From Hyphomicrobiales bacterium (lineage in GTDB: Bacteria > Pseudomonadota > Alphaproteobacteria > Rhizobiales > Beijerinckiaceae): 64,000 nt of DNA. The stretch is taken from the NCBI GenBank assembly GCA_900470095.1, contig UBZM01000036.1:1-64000 (forward strand), given 5' to 3'. The position numbers and the translations under genes were made by a program. This document shows, in pieces, positions 51,338 to 59,880 of the stretch; the first letter of the stretch is position 1, and every line of letters starts with the position of its first letter. Under the pieces are notes generated by a model that was not told where the DNA came from, did no database searches, and saw only the letters and a program-made list of their open reading frames with translations.

Positions 51338-52003
51338 TCATGCCCGCTCAGCCAGCACGCGCGCGATCGCTGCGCGCAGCTCCGGAATGCCGAGGCCCTT
51401 TTCGCTCGAGGTCAGCAGCACCTCGGGGAAGGCGGCCGGCCGGCGCTTGATCTCGTCGAAGGTCGCTTCCTGCATGAACTGTTGGTCGGCCTTCTTGATC
51501 GCGTCGCCCTTGGTCAGCACCACCTGATAGGAGACGGCGGCCTTGTCGAGCGTCTCCAGCACCGCGCCGTCGACATCCTTGATGCCATGGCGGGCGTCGA
51601 TGAGCACATAGACCCGCATCAGGTTGGAGCGGCCGCGCAGGTATTCGTGGATCAGATTGGTCCAGGCCGCGACCTTGTCGCGCCCGACGGCGGCATAGCC
51701 GTAGCCGGGCATGTCGACGATGGTCAGGCGCTCATCATGCCCGACCTGGCGGAAGAAATTGAGCTGCTGGGTGCGGCCGGGCGTATGCGAGGTCCGCGCC
51801 AGCGCATTGCGCCGCGTCAGGGCATTGATCAGGCTCGACTTGCCGACATTGGAGCGCCCGGCAAAGGCGATCTCCTGGCCGACCATGGGTGGCAGGTCGT
51901 CGATCTTGGTCGAGGCCCAGACGAAATCCCAGGGACCTTCGAAGAGCTTGCGGGCGCTCTCGATCTCGTCGGGAGTGAAGGGGGCTGTCGTGCTTGCTGT
52001 CAT
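51338..52003 (-). CDS. engB: ribosome biogenesis GTP-binding protein EngB (YihA/YsxC)
   Basis: The 221-residue GTPase has G1 GRSNVGKSS (about residues 49-57), the G3 region VDMPGYGYA, and G4 TKGD. It is needed for large-ribosomal-subunit assembly. It is part of the conserved yidC-acetyltransferase-engB-argB block on this strand. Confidence 0.95.
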   Translation of the reverse strand: MTASTTAPFTPDEIESARKLFEGPWDFVWASTKIDDLPPMVGQEIAFAGRSNVGKSSLINALTRRNALARTSHTPGRTQQLNFFRQVGHDERLTIVDMPGYGYAAVGRDKVAAWTNLIHEYLRGRSNLMRVYVLIDARHGIKDVDGAVLETLDKAAVSYQVVLTKGDAIKKADQQFMQEATFDEIKRRPAAFPEVLLTSSEKGLGIPELRAAIARVLAERA

Positions 52004-52012
52004 GGGTCCTGC

Positions 52013-52645
52013 CTACACGGCGGCGCGCAAGGCGTCGATGTCGGCGCCGGCGATTGCACCGAGATTGCGGGCGATTGTCTCTGCATCCCAGTCCCACCAG
52101 CGAATGGCGAGAAGCTCTGCCACCGTCTCGGCCGGGAAGCGCATCTTTACGATCCGGCCGGGATTGCCGACAACCACCGCATAGGGTGGCACATCGCGCG
52201 AGACCTGTGCCCGCGTCCCGATGATCGCGCCGTCGCCGACCGTCACGCCGGGCATGATCACCGCCTCGCGGCCGATCCAGACATCGTTGCCGATCACCGT
52301 ATCGCCACGCAGACCGAGCTTGTCCGGCGTCATCTCGGGGGCGCCCTCAAACCCGAACATCTGGAAAGGGTAGGTCGAGAAGCCGCCCATCGGATGGTTC
52401 GCGCCGTTCATGATGAACTGCGCCGCCTGGGCGATGGCGACGAATTTTCCGATGATCAGCCGGTCGCCGATGAAGTCGAAGTGATAGCGCACGCAGCGGC
52501 CGACGAAATGCTCCGGCCCGCGCGAGTCGTCATAATAGCTGTAGTCGCCGACCTCGATCAGCGGGTGGTCGACGACGGCCCTCAGGAAGGCCGTGCCCTT
52601 CCAGCCCGGGATCGGGTGAAGCGTCCGCGGATCGGGAAGCGGCAT
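52013..52645 (-). CDS. CatB/Vat-like xenobiotic acetyltransferase
   Basis: The 210-residue protein is a left-handed beta-helix hexapeptide acyltransferase: GRCVRYHFDFIGDRLIIGKFVAIAQAA, the conserved FIMNGANHPM active-site His segment, and IGNDVWIGREAVIMPGVTVGDGAIIGTRAQVSRDVPPYAVVVGNPG. This matches the CatB/streptogramin acetyltransferase family. The real substrate is unknown; antibiotic modification is possible but not shown. It lies between engB and yidC. Confidence 0.9.
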   Translation of the reverse strand: MPLPDPRTLHPIPGWKGTAFLRAVVDHPLIEVGDYSYYDDSRGPEHFVGRCVRYHFDFIGDRLIIGKFVAIAQAAQFIMNGANHPMGGFSTYPFQMFGFEGAPEMTPDKLGLRGDTVIGNDVWIGREAVIMPGVTVGDGAIIGTRAQVSRDVPPYAVVVGNPGRIVKMRFPAETVAELLAIRWWDWDAETIARNLGAIAGADIDALRAAV

Positions 52646-52682
52646 GGAGGCTCCCTTTCGAAAGCAGCGTGAACGAGGTCCG

Positions 52683-52718
52683 AAAAAAGCAAAAGCCCCC
52701 CTCCCGAGGGAGAGGGGC
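52683..52718 (-). terminator. rho-independent terminator after yidC
   Basis: Read on the minus strand, GCCCCTCTCCC (52718-52708), a two-base loop and GGGAGGGGGGC (52705-52695) form an 11-bp stem with one T-G pair, followed by TTTTGCTTTTTT. It lies 22 bases after the yidC stop, before the acetyltransferase gene. Confidence 0.85.
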
Positions 52719-52739
52719 GTCGCGTCGCAGCCCGAAGAC

Positions 52740-54635
52740 TTACTTCGCCTTGTTGCTGTTCGCCGGCTTTCCGGGCGCCGGCGTGGCCGTAGCAGCCGCC
52801 GCGGCCGGCTTCTTGCCGAACATGCCCTTCAGATTGTCGAACAGTTCGATCTTCACGCCGTGCTTGCGCATGATGAAGCCCTGCTGGACGATCGAGAGCA
52901 GGTTGTTCCAGCTCCAGTAGATCACCAGGCCGGCCGGGAAAGAGCCGAGCAGGAAGGTGAAGAACACCGGCATCCAGGTGAACATCATCTTCTGCACCGG
53001 GTCCGGCGGCTCCGGGTTCATCTTCATCTGGATGAACATGGTGATGCCCATGAAGATCGGCCAAGCGCCAATCATCAGCATGGCGGGGACGGCGAAGGGC
53101 AGCAGCCCGAACAGGTTGAAGACCGAAGTCGGGTCGGGGGCAGCGAGATCCTTGATCCAGCCGAAGAACGGCGCGTGCCGCATCTCGATGGTGATGAACA
53201 GGATCTTGTAGAGCGCAAAAAAGACCGGGATCTGCACCAGCACCGGCCAGCAGCCGGCGAGCGGGTTGATCTTCTGGGTCTTGTACAGCTCCATCAGAGC
53301 CTGTTGCTGCTTCATCTTGTCGTCGGCGTAGCGCTCGCGAATGGCGAGCATCTCCGGCTGCACCGCCTTCATCTTCGCCATCGAGGCGTAGGACTTGTTG
53401 GCGAGCGGGAAGAACAGCGCCTTGAGCAGCACGGTGACGATCAGGATCGAGACGCCGAAATTGCCGACGTGCTTGTAGACCCAGTCCATCACGAAGAAGA
53501 GCGGCTTGGTGATGAAATAGAACCAGCCCCAGTCGATCATCAGCTCGAAGCGCTTGATGCCGAGATTCTTCTCGTAGCCGTCGATGGCGGCGACTTCCTT
53601 GGCACCGGCGAAGAGCCGGGCATTGGCAGTCGCGCTGGCGCCCGGCGCGACCGTGACGGCCTCGCCGAGGAAATCGGCCTGGTAGGTGTGCGAGTTGCCG
53701 GTCTGGACCGAGGAATAGCGCCCGTCATACTTGCGCTGCTGATCGGGGATGACCGCAGCCGCCCAGTACTTGTCGGTGATGCCGAGGAAGCCGCCGACGG
53801 CGTCCTTCCAGACCTTGCCGGTGGTGCCCGGCGAGAGAGCCGGCTCCTTGTCGATCTTGTCGTAGGTGTATTCCTGCAGGCCCTGCTCGCCGAGATTGCC
53901 GACGAGGCCTTCGTGCAGAACGTAGTAGCCGAGCGTGTGCGGCTTGCCGTGGCGAACCACCTGGCCGAACGGATACAGTGTGACCGGCGCGCCGCCCTTG
54001 TTCTCGACCTCGTCGCGGATCGAGAACATCGCGTTGTCGTCGACCGAGATCATGCGCTTGAACAGCAGGCCCTGGCCATTGTCCCAGGTCAGCGTCAGCG
54101 GCGTACCGGGGCGCAGTACTTGCGCGTCCGCGGTCCAGACGGTCGTTGCGTTCGGCAGCACGACATTGGCGCCGGGTGCGGCGACCCAGCCGAAATCGGA
54201 ATAATAGGCGTTCGGTCCGCCAAGCGGCGAAAGCAGCACGATGTTCGGGCTGCTGCGATCTACGGTCTCGTGATAGGCCCTGAGCGAGACGTCGTCGATA
54301 CGCGCGCCGGTGAGCGAGATCGAACCTGCAATCTTGGGCGTGTCTATCTTGACGCGCGGACCGCGTGCGAGCGCCTGCTCGCGGGTTTCGACGGCTGCGA
54401 CAGCCTGGGCCGTGCCGGGAGCGGCGGTCGCGGCCGGCTGGCCTGGGACGGTCGCCGGAGCCGGAGCGGCTGACGAGCCGGGCTGGGCTGGCTGGGTCTG
54501 TGCCTGCTGGCTCTGCTGCGCGGCCTGCTTCTGCTTTTCCATCTGCGGCACGCCGTAGAAGAACTGCCAGCCGAGCAGCACGACCACCGACAGCGTGATC
54601 GCCAGAAGCAGGTTGCGATTGTCTTCTTTCATCAT
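52740..54635 (-). CDS. yidC: membrane protein insertase YidC
   Basis: The product has 631 residues from the ATG at 54635 (MMKEDNRNLLLAI); the ATG at 54632 is as good. The first helix (about 8-25) is followed by a Pro/Gln/Ala-rich linker, the large periplasmic domain, and five C-terminal helices with the conserved insertase core near LFPLANKSYASMAKMKAVQPEM. It inserts and folds inner-membrane proteins. A 69-base longer frame has no membrane or ribosome-binding support. It is the third gene of rpmH-rnpA-yidC. Confidence 0.96.
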   Translation of the reverse strand: MMKEDNRNLLLAITLSVVVLLGWQFFYGVPQMEKQKQAAQQSQQAQTQPAQPGSSAAPAPATVPGQPAATAAPGTAQAVAAVETREQALARGPRVKIDTPKIAGSISLTGARIDDVSLRAYHETVDRSSPNIVLLSPLGGPNAYYSDFGWVAAPGANVVLPNATTVWTADAQVLRPGTPLTLTWDNGQGLLFKRMISVDDNAMFSIRDEVENKGGAPVTLYPFGQVVRHGKPHTLGYYVLHEGLVGNLGEQGLQEYTYDKIDKEPALSPGTTGKVWKDAVGGFLGITDKYWAAAVIPDQQRKYDGRYSSVQTGNSHTYQADFLGEAVTVAPGASATANARLFAGAKEVAAIDGYEKNLGIKRFELMIDWGWFYFITKPLFFVMDWVYKHVGNFGVSILIVTVLLKALFFPLANKSYASMAKMKAVQPEMLAIRERYADDKMKQQQALMELYKTQKINPLAGCWPVLVQIPVFFALYKILFITIEMRHAPFFGWIKDLAAPDPTSVFNLFGLLPFAVPAMLMIGAWPIFMGITMFIQMKMNPEPPDPVQKMMFTWMPVFFTFLLGSFPAGLVIYWSWNNLLSIVQQGFIMRKHGVKIELFDNLKGMFGKKPAAAAATATPAPGKPANSNKAK

Positions 54636-54678
54636 GACCGGAAACGGATCTCGCTGAATGCCCCGAAGGGCTTTTGGC

Positions 54679-55083
54679 CTAAGGCTGGGGACGGGTGCCG
54701 CCACTGGTGGGGCGCTTGTCGGTCGGCCTGCGGCCGGGTTTTGCGGGTCTGGCGCGATCGAGCGCGACGGAAAGATCGGCGATCAGCGCGGAAAACGGAG
54801 TTGTCAGCACCTCTCGCCGCGCGACGATCACGAGATCGCAGGGCCGGTCGGCCTGGGTGGCAAGTGCTTGTTTCGCGGCGGCGCGCAGACGGCGCCGGAT
54901 GCGGTTGCGCTCAACGGCATCGCCGACCTTGCGGGAAGCGGTCAGGCCGAGGCGCAGGCCGTGACGACCTTCTTCACCCGCGGCGTCGCGCACCTGTGCC
55001 GTGAAGGCAGGCGAACGAAAACGGCGGCCATGCTCGGCCGCCGCCAGAAACTGTTTGCGTTCGGTCAGACGGGCGTGGCGCAT
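54679..55083 (-). CDS. rnpA: ribonuclease P protein component
   Basis: The 134-residue basic protein starts at the ATG at 55083 (MRHARLTERKQF) and has the RNP motif ERNRIRRRLRAAAKQA (about 57-72). It binds RNase P RNA for tRNA 5' processing. Its N-terminal FRSPAFTAQVRD and the C-terminal basic Pro-rich tail are family-like. A much longer frame to 55500 is inside rpmH. Standard neighbour of rpmH. Confidence 0.94.
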   Translation of the reverse strand: MRHARLTERKQFLAAAEHGRRFRSPAFTAQVRDAAGEEGRHGLRLGLTASRKVGDAVERNRIRRRLRAAAKQALATQADRPCDLVIVARREVLTTPFSALIADLSVALDRARPAKPGRRPTDKRPTSGGTRPQP

Positions 55084-55133
55084 GGCGATGGGCCTGTCTT
55101 CCGGAAACGGCGCGCAGGTCACGCGCCGGCAGC

Positions 55134-55268
55134 TCAGGCCGACAGGCGCTTGCGGCCGTGCGCCCGGCGGGCGGCGATGACCTTGCGGCCACCCTTGGTC
55201 GCCATACGGGCGCGGTAACCGTGGCGGCGCTTGCGAACCAGCTTGCTGGGTTGATAGGTTCTCTTCAC
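55134..55268 (-). CDS. rpmH: 50S ribosomal protein L34
   Basis: The 44-residue protein reads MKRTYQPSKLVRKRR then HGYRARMATKGGRKV and ends RKRLSA, the classical L34. The start codon is GTG at 55268 with GGAG upstream. It is below the usual length cut for gene callers but certain by sequence. It heads the rpmH-rnpA-yidC block. Confidence 0.97.
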   Translation of the reverse strand: MKRTYQPSKLVRKRRHGYRARMATKGGRKVIAARRAHGRKRLSA

Positions 55269-55860
55269 GGTCCGTCTCCGGGGCCTTGTTCCGGCATGGC
55301 GACCGGGTTTCCGCTGGGGAAAATCGGCCGGCCAAGCCTGTCATGCAAAAGGGGCGGCGCCGCCCGAAAGGCTGCGCAGGTCGCGGGCTTATGGCGGAAG
55401 GCCGGGGGCGAGTCAATGCCGAAGGCGCATCCTGCGACGATGCCGCGCGGATCGGCTGGCCAGGCTGCTCGGCCCACGCTGCCTTGAAGACGCTCATCAT
55501 CAGAGCCGCGATGCAGCCAGCGAGTACAGGCCTGCGATGGCGAACGGTGGCAAAACGTTGCAGGTGGCTGCCGGTGTAAGGTTGACGACGCTGAGGATGG
55601 CCGGCGTGGGGGAGCCGTCATCGACGAACACGCCGATCGGCTCGCGGATGATGGACGGGGAGGTTCATCGGGCTGGCTCTGTCATAAGGCGGTGCGCGCG
55701 CCCGCACTGGGGGAGGCGGCCGGGCGGCTCTCGGTCGCAAGCAATCCTCAATGCCGAGCTCTGAATCTCTTCGCGGCGGAAGAGGAGGATCGCCCGGTCG
55801 AACTGCGCGGCAAGGCGCAGCTCCTGCTTGCGCTCTCGACCGACATGCACGATATAGCGC
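55269..55860. other. intergenic region between rpmH and SRP RNA
   Basis: This 592-base region should hold the rpmH promoter and the SRP RNA promoter, facing away from each other. Several short open frames on both strands have no recognisable sequence or ribosome-binding support. I see no repeat or operator. Confidence 0.5.
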
Positions 55861-55957
55861 CCGGGAGGTTGGCGAGGGACGTCTCACTCGCCAACCGGGT
55901 CAGGTCCGGAAGGAAGCAGCCCTAACGAGACCGAACGGGTCTTCGTCCAGCCTCCCA
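55861..55957 (+). ncRNA. ffs: signal recognition particle 4.5S-type RNA
   Basis: The region carries the SRP domain IV signature: GGTCAGGTCCGGAAGGAAGC, then AGCCC. The arms GGGAGG (55863-55868) and CCTCCC (55951-55956) close the long hairpin. It should bind Ffh for co-translational targeting. It lies about 120 bases upstream of dnaX, the usual place in Alphaproteobacteria. The exact ends are uncertain by a few bases. Confidence 0.93.
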
Positions 55958-56079
55958 CTTTGCGGCTGCCTTGCGCGCTGCTCCCGCTTGCCAGGCCTTA
56001 GATCAAGGCCGCTCCTGCCTCGTCCCGGCCGGAGTATTGCAAGTCCGGCGTTGACCGTCGCCTCCCGATTGGCGAAAGC

Positions 56080-57939
56080 ATGCGGATGACCGACGAGACC
56101 GCCGCTGCCGATTCCGTTGAAGAGCTGGGCTTCCCCGGCCTCGCGCCAGCGCCCGTCGCGACCGCGGCGCCTTATCGGGTGCTCGCGCGCAAGTACCGCC
56201 CCGCCCATTTCGGCGACTTGATCGGCCAGGACGCCATGGTGCGTACCCTGACCAACGCCTTCGCCGCCGGCCGTATCCCGCAGGCATGGATGCTGACGGG
56301 CGTCCGCGGTGTCGGCAAGACGACCACGGCCCGCATCCTGGCGCGTGCCCTGAATTTCCAGAGCGCGGATGGGTCGGGTGGGCCGACCACCGATCTCTCG
56401 CGTTTCGGCGTGCATTGCCGCGAAATCATCGAGGGCAGGCATATCGACGTCATGGAGATCGACGCCGCCTCGAACAACGGCGTCGACAATATCCGCCAGA
56501 TCAATGACAGCGTGCGCTATGCGCCGGTCTCTGCGCGCTACAAGGTCTACATCATCGACGAAGTGCACATGATGACCGGGGCGGCGTTCAATGCCTTCCT
56601 GAAGACCCTGGAAGAGCCGCCGCCGCACGCAAAGTTCATCTTCGCCACCACCGAGATCCGCAAGGTGCCGGTGACGGTGCTGTCGCGCTGTCAGCGCTTC
56701 GATTTGCGCCGGGTCGATGGCAGCCTGCTCGTCGGCCATCTCTCGAACATCTGCAAGGCGGAAGGGGTCGACGCTGAGGAGGAGGCGCTCGGCGCCGTCG
56801 CCCGCGCGGCCGAAGGCTCGGTTCGCGATTCTCTCTCGATCCTCGACCAGGCCATCGCCCATGCGGCCGGCCGAATCACGCTCGAGGATGTGCGCTCCAT
56901 GCTCGGCCTCGCCGATCGGGCCCGCGTCATCGACCTGTTCGAGTCGGTGATGAAGGGCGATATCGCGGCGGCGCTGGGCGAACTCAGGGCGCAATATGAT
57001 GCCGGCGCCGATCCGGTCGTGGTGCTGACCGATCTCGCCGAATTCACCCATCTGGTGACGCGTCTGAAACTCGTGCCGGAAGCCGCCCGGGATAACGGCT
57101 TGAGCCAGGCCGAGCGCGTGCGCGGCGGTGATTTCGCGGCCCGCCTGTCGGTGCGCGTGCTGGCCCGCGCCTGGCAGATGCTGTTGCGCGGCATGGCTGA
57201 GGTGAAACAGGCCGACAGGCCGGTGATGGCGGCGGAGATGGTGCTGGTTCGTCTCACCCATGCGGCCGACCTGCCGACGCCCGACGAGGCCATGCGGATG
57301 CTGCGCGATGGCAATGGCTCTCCCGCCGGTGCAGGCAACGGCGGCGGTTCAGCCGCGCCGCGCCCGCCCTCCGGTGGCGGCAACACGGCGCTCGCGGCAC
57401 GGCCTGTGCTCGCCAGCGCCAACCCCGCGCCCGCAGCCGCCCCACGCGCGGTTGCGGCCCCTGCCGTGCTCGTCGCTTCGATCGAAGATATCGTCGCGCT
57501 CGCCTCGCAGAATCGCGACATCACCTTGAAGATTGCGCTCGAGCGCGATGTGCGGCCCGTTCGCTTCGAGCAGGGGCGGATCGAGTTCGCCCTGGTCGAA
57601 GGTGGCTCCCGCACGCTCGCCAATGATCTGTCGCGCCGCCTCAAGGAATGGACCGGACAGACCTGGATGGTCGTCATCGTCAATGCGGAGGGAGGCGCGA
57701 CGCTGCGCGAGCAGGCCGTTGCCGCCAAGGATCAGCGCGAGAGCGACGCCGCCGCGCATCCGGCGGTGAAGGCGGTCCTGGAGCACTTTCCCGGCGCCCG
57801 CATCGTCAATGTGCGCGATCCGCGGGCGGCTGAAGCTGCCGAGGCGCAATCCTCGGGCTCGGCCGACGATGATTACATGTCTGATGCCGAGCCGCTGTTC
57901 GACGACAGCGAGCCGGATTTCGACGGCGTCGATTTCTGA
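56080..57939 (+). CDS. dnaX: DNA polymerase III subunit gamma/tau
   Basis: The 619-residue protein has the AAA+ clamp-loader core: RKYRPAHFGDLIGQDAMV (about 33-50), Walker A GVRGVGKTTTARI, Walker B IIDEVHMM, and the sensor region IFATTEIRKVPVTVLSRCQRF. A Gly/Ser/Ala-rich linker follows (about 410-460), then a tau-like C-terminal domain. The Zn-binding Cys set of many DnaX proteins is missing except GVHCREI, as in other Alphaproteobacteria. No A-rich slippery site for frameshifting was seen. It precedes ybaB and recR. Confidence 0.95.
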   Translation: MRMTDETAAADSVEELGFPGLAPAPVATAAPYRVLARKYRPAHFGDLIGQDAMVRTLTNAFAAGRIPQAWMLTGVRGVGKTTTARILARALNFQSADGSGGPTTDLSRFGVHCREIIEGRHIDVMEIDAASNNGVDNIRQINDSVRYAPVSARYKVYIIDEVHMMTGAAFNAFLKTLEEPPPHAKFIFATTEIRKVPVTVLSRCQRFDLRRVDGSLLVGHLSNICKAEGVDAEEEALGAVARAAEGSVRDSLSILDQAIAHAAGRITLEDVRSMLGLADRARVIDLFESVMKGDIAAALGELRAQYDAGADPVVVLTDLAEFTHLVTRLKLVPEAARDNGLSQAERVRGGDFAARLSVRVLARAWQMLLRGMAEVKQADRPVMAAEMVLVRLTHAADLPTPDEAMRMLRDGNGSPAGAGNGGGSAAPRPPSGGGNTALAARPVLASANPAPAAAPRAVAAPAVLVASIEDIVALASQNRDITLKIALERDVRPVRFEQGRIEFALVEGGSRTLANDLSRRLKEWTGQTWMVVIVNAEGGATLREQAVAAKDQRESDAAAHPAVKAVLEHFPGARIVNVRDPRAAEAAEAQSSGSADDDYMSDAEPLFDDSEPDFDGVDF

Positions 57940-57963
57940 CACTTTCGCATACGGAGAGACACC

Positions 57964-58284
57964 ATGCGCGACATGATGGGCCTGATGAAGCAGGCGCAGC
58001 AGATGCAGCAGAAGATGGCCGATGTTCAGGCCGAGCTCGACACGATCGAGGTCGAGGGCGCCTCTGGCGGCGGCATGGTCACCGTGACGATGACCGCCAA
58101 GGGCGCGCTCAAGTCGGTCAGGATCGACCCGAGCCTGATGATGGCCGATGAGCGCGAGATTCTTGAGGACCTGATCGTCGCGGCCAGCACCGACGCCCGC
58201 GCCCGCGCCGAGCGCGTGATGCAGGAGCGCATGGCCGAGATCACCAAGGGCCTGCCGATCCCGCCCGGCATGAAACTGTTCTGA
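57964..58284 (+). CDS. YbaB/EbfC family nucleoid-associated protein
   Basis: The 106-residue protein has a long N-terminal coiled coil (MGLMKQAQQMQQKMADVQAEL) and the family core VEGASGGGMVTVTMTAKGALKSV. YbaB proteins bind DNA as dimers. It lies 24 bases after dnaX and 13 before recR, the standard dnaX-ybaB-recR order. Confidence 0.95.
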   Translation: MRDMMGLMKQAQQMQQKMADVQAELDTIEVEGASGGGMVTVTMTAKGALKSVRIDPSLMMADEREILEDLIVAASTDARARAERVMQERMAEITKGLPIPPGMKLF

Positions 58285-58297
58285 GCCGCAAGCCCGC

Positions 58298-58903
58298 ATG
58301 TCACGCGCCATTGTCGGCCCCGAGATCGAGCGGCTGATTCAGCTTCTCGCCAAGCTGCCGGGCCTCGGGCCGCGTTCGGCCCGGCGCGCAGCCCTGCATC
58401 TCGTCAAGAAGCGCGAGCAGCTTCTGGGCCCGCTCGCCGAGGCCATGGCCGCGGCGCGCGAGCGCATCGTCGTTTGCACGACCTGCGGCAATATTGATAC
58501 CAGCAATCCCTGCTCAGTCTGTCGCGACGCCCGCCGCGACGATGGGGTGATCGTCGTCGTCGCCGACGTCTCCGACCTATGGGCGCTCGAGCGCTCGGGT
58601 GCCGTTTCGGGCCGCTATCATGTTCTGGGGGGCGTGCTCTCGGCGCTCGACGGCATCCGGCCCGAGCACCTGACGCTCGATGCGTTGGTGGCCCGCGCCT
58701 CCGACCCGGCCGTGAAGGAGGTTATCCTGGCGCTCAGCGCCACTGTCGACGGGCAGACCACGGCGCATTTCATCACCGATCTGCTTACCCATCTGCCGGT
58801 CAAGGTGACGAAGCTCGCCCATGGAGTGCCCGTCGGCGGCGAGCTCGACTATCTCGACGACGGCACGCTCGCTGCCGCCATTCGCCAGCGCACGGGCTTC
58901 TGA
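58298..58903 (+). CDS. recR: recombination protein RecR
   Basis: The 201-residue protein has the HhH start LPGLGPRSARRAALHLVKKRE, the C4 zinc finger CTTCGNIDTSNPCSVCRD (about 57-74) and the Toprim domain VVVADVSDLWALERSG. It acts with RecF/RecO in gap repair. Third gene of dnaX-ybaB-recR. Convergent with the outer-membrane protein gene. Confidence 0.96.
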   Translation: MSRAIVGPEIERLIQLLAKLPGLGPRSARRAALHLVKKREQLLGPLAEAMAAARERIVVCTTCGNIDTSNPCSVCRDARRDDGVIVVVADVSDLWALERSGAVSGRYHVLGGVLSALDGIRPEHLTLDALVARASDPAVKEVILALSATVDGQTTAHFITDLLTHLPVKVTKLAHGVPVGGELDYLDDGTLAAAIRQRTGF

Positions 58904-58921
58904 TCCGGGCTTTTTCGCCCG

Positions 58922-59626
58922 TCAGAACTTGTAGCTCAGGCTCGTGCGGACGCTGTGCAGCGTCGAATCCTGATCGGTCGTCACACCAAGGAAGGCGCCG
59001 CGCGCCAGGCGGTTGAACCGGCCGAAATCGGTGTAGCGATATTCGACGCCGGCGATCACATGGTCGGTCAGCGCAAAGGAAAGGCCGCCGCCCACGCTCC
59101 AGCCTGTACGTGATGTCTGGGCGCTGTCACGCGCTCCCGAGGCCGGATCGAAGAGCTGCTGGTCGAACTCGGTGAAGGTCGCGCCACCCGTGGCGTAGAT
59201 CATGAAGCGGTCCATCGCAAAGCCCAGGCGACCGCGCATCGAGGCCTGCCAGTCGCGTTTCACCTCTCCGATGCCGAGGGAATGATGGAAGCGACCATTG
59301 CTATTCAGGGCCTCGATATCGCCTTCGATGCCGAGGACATAGGATCCGAACTGGTAGTTGAAGCCGGCATGACCGCCGCCGAGCACCGAATCGGTATCGG
59401 AGGAGAAGGCTGCGCCGATGCCGTTGGCGGCGATGAAGCGGGTGCGCTCCGAGCCCCAGGAATAGCCGATCTGACCACCGGCATAGAACCCGGTCCAGGA
59501 AAAGAATTCCGGCAGCGCAGGAGCCGGCGGCAGCGTGCCCTTGCGATAGGGCATGTCCGCCGCGGAGGCCGCGCCGCCAGCCAGAAGTGCGAGGCTCGCA
59601 AGGCCGGCTTTCAGGAACATCTTCAT
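58922..59626 (-). CDS. Omp25-like outer membrane beta-barrel protein
   Basis: The 234-residue protein has a signal peptide (residues 1-22, ending GAASAADMPY), and the barrel start SWTGFYAGGQIGYSWG. It has alternating aromatic strands and ends with the outer-membrane signal SLSYKF (C-terminal Phe). This is the Omp25/Omp31-type porin family common in Rhizobiales. Its role may be outer-membrane integrity; it stands alone. Confidence 0.92.
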   Translation of the reverse strand: MKMFLKAGLASLALLAGGAASAADMPYRKGTLPPAPALPEFFSWTGFYAGGQIGYSWGSERTRFIAANGIGAAFSSDTDSVLGGGHAGFNYQFGSYVLGIEGDIEALNSNGRFHHSLGIGEVKRDWQASMRGRLGFAMDRFMIYATGGATFTEFDQQLFDPASGARDSAQTSRTGWSVGGGLSFALTDHVIAGVEYRYTDFGRFNRLARGAFLGVTTDQDSTLHSVRTSLSYKF

Positions 59627-59880
59627 CGCAGGTCTCTGTATGTCGTTCGCCGATCGGGTGGCCAGATGCGGTGCCCCCGGTCATCCGGGACGCGGAGGTC
59701 GCAAGCCCTTGCTGACGCATTCGAAGCGCGCGCTTTCTGGTTCTGATTAGGAACTGTTAAGGTTAACAAACGGATAAGCGACCGCAGGAAGCCCCCCGTT
59801 CAGGGAACAAACTCGTCGTCCGCCCGGTTTGCCCTAGGCTGGTGCCCGCGTGTCGACCCATCGCGCGGCGGAGAGTTTTC

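Noticed and set aside
55286..55925. Short open frames between rpmH and the SRP RNA
   Set aside because: None has a recognisable domain, membrane segment or good ribosome-binding site, and one overlaps the SRP RNA.
56080..57939. Programmed frameshift in dnaX for a shorter gamma subunit
   Set aside because: No A-rich slippery heptamer is visible in the high-GC gene. A gamma form by other means is not excluded.
58906..58921. Terminator hairpin between recR and the Omp25-like gene
   Set aside because: A 5-bp stem has T bases in the loop rather than after it, so it is not a typical terminator.
59756..59767. CtrA-type site (TTAA repeat) upstream of the Omp25-like gene
   Set aside because: The two TTAA elements are only two bases apart, not seven as in the CtrA consensus.
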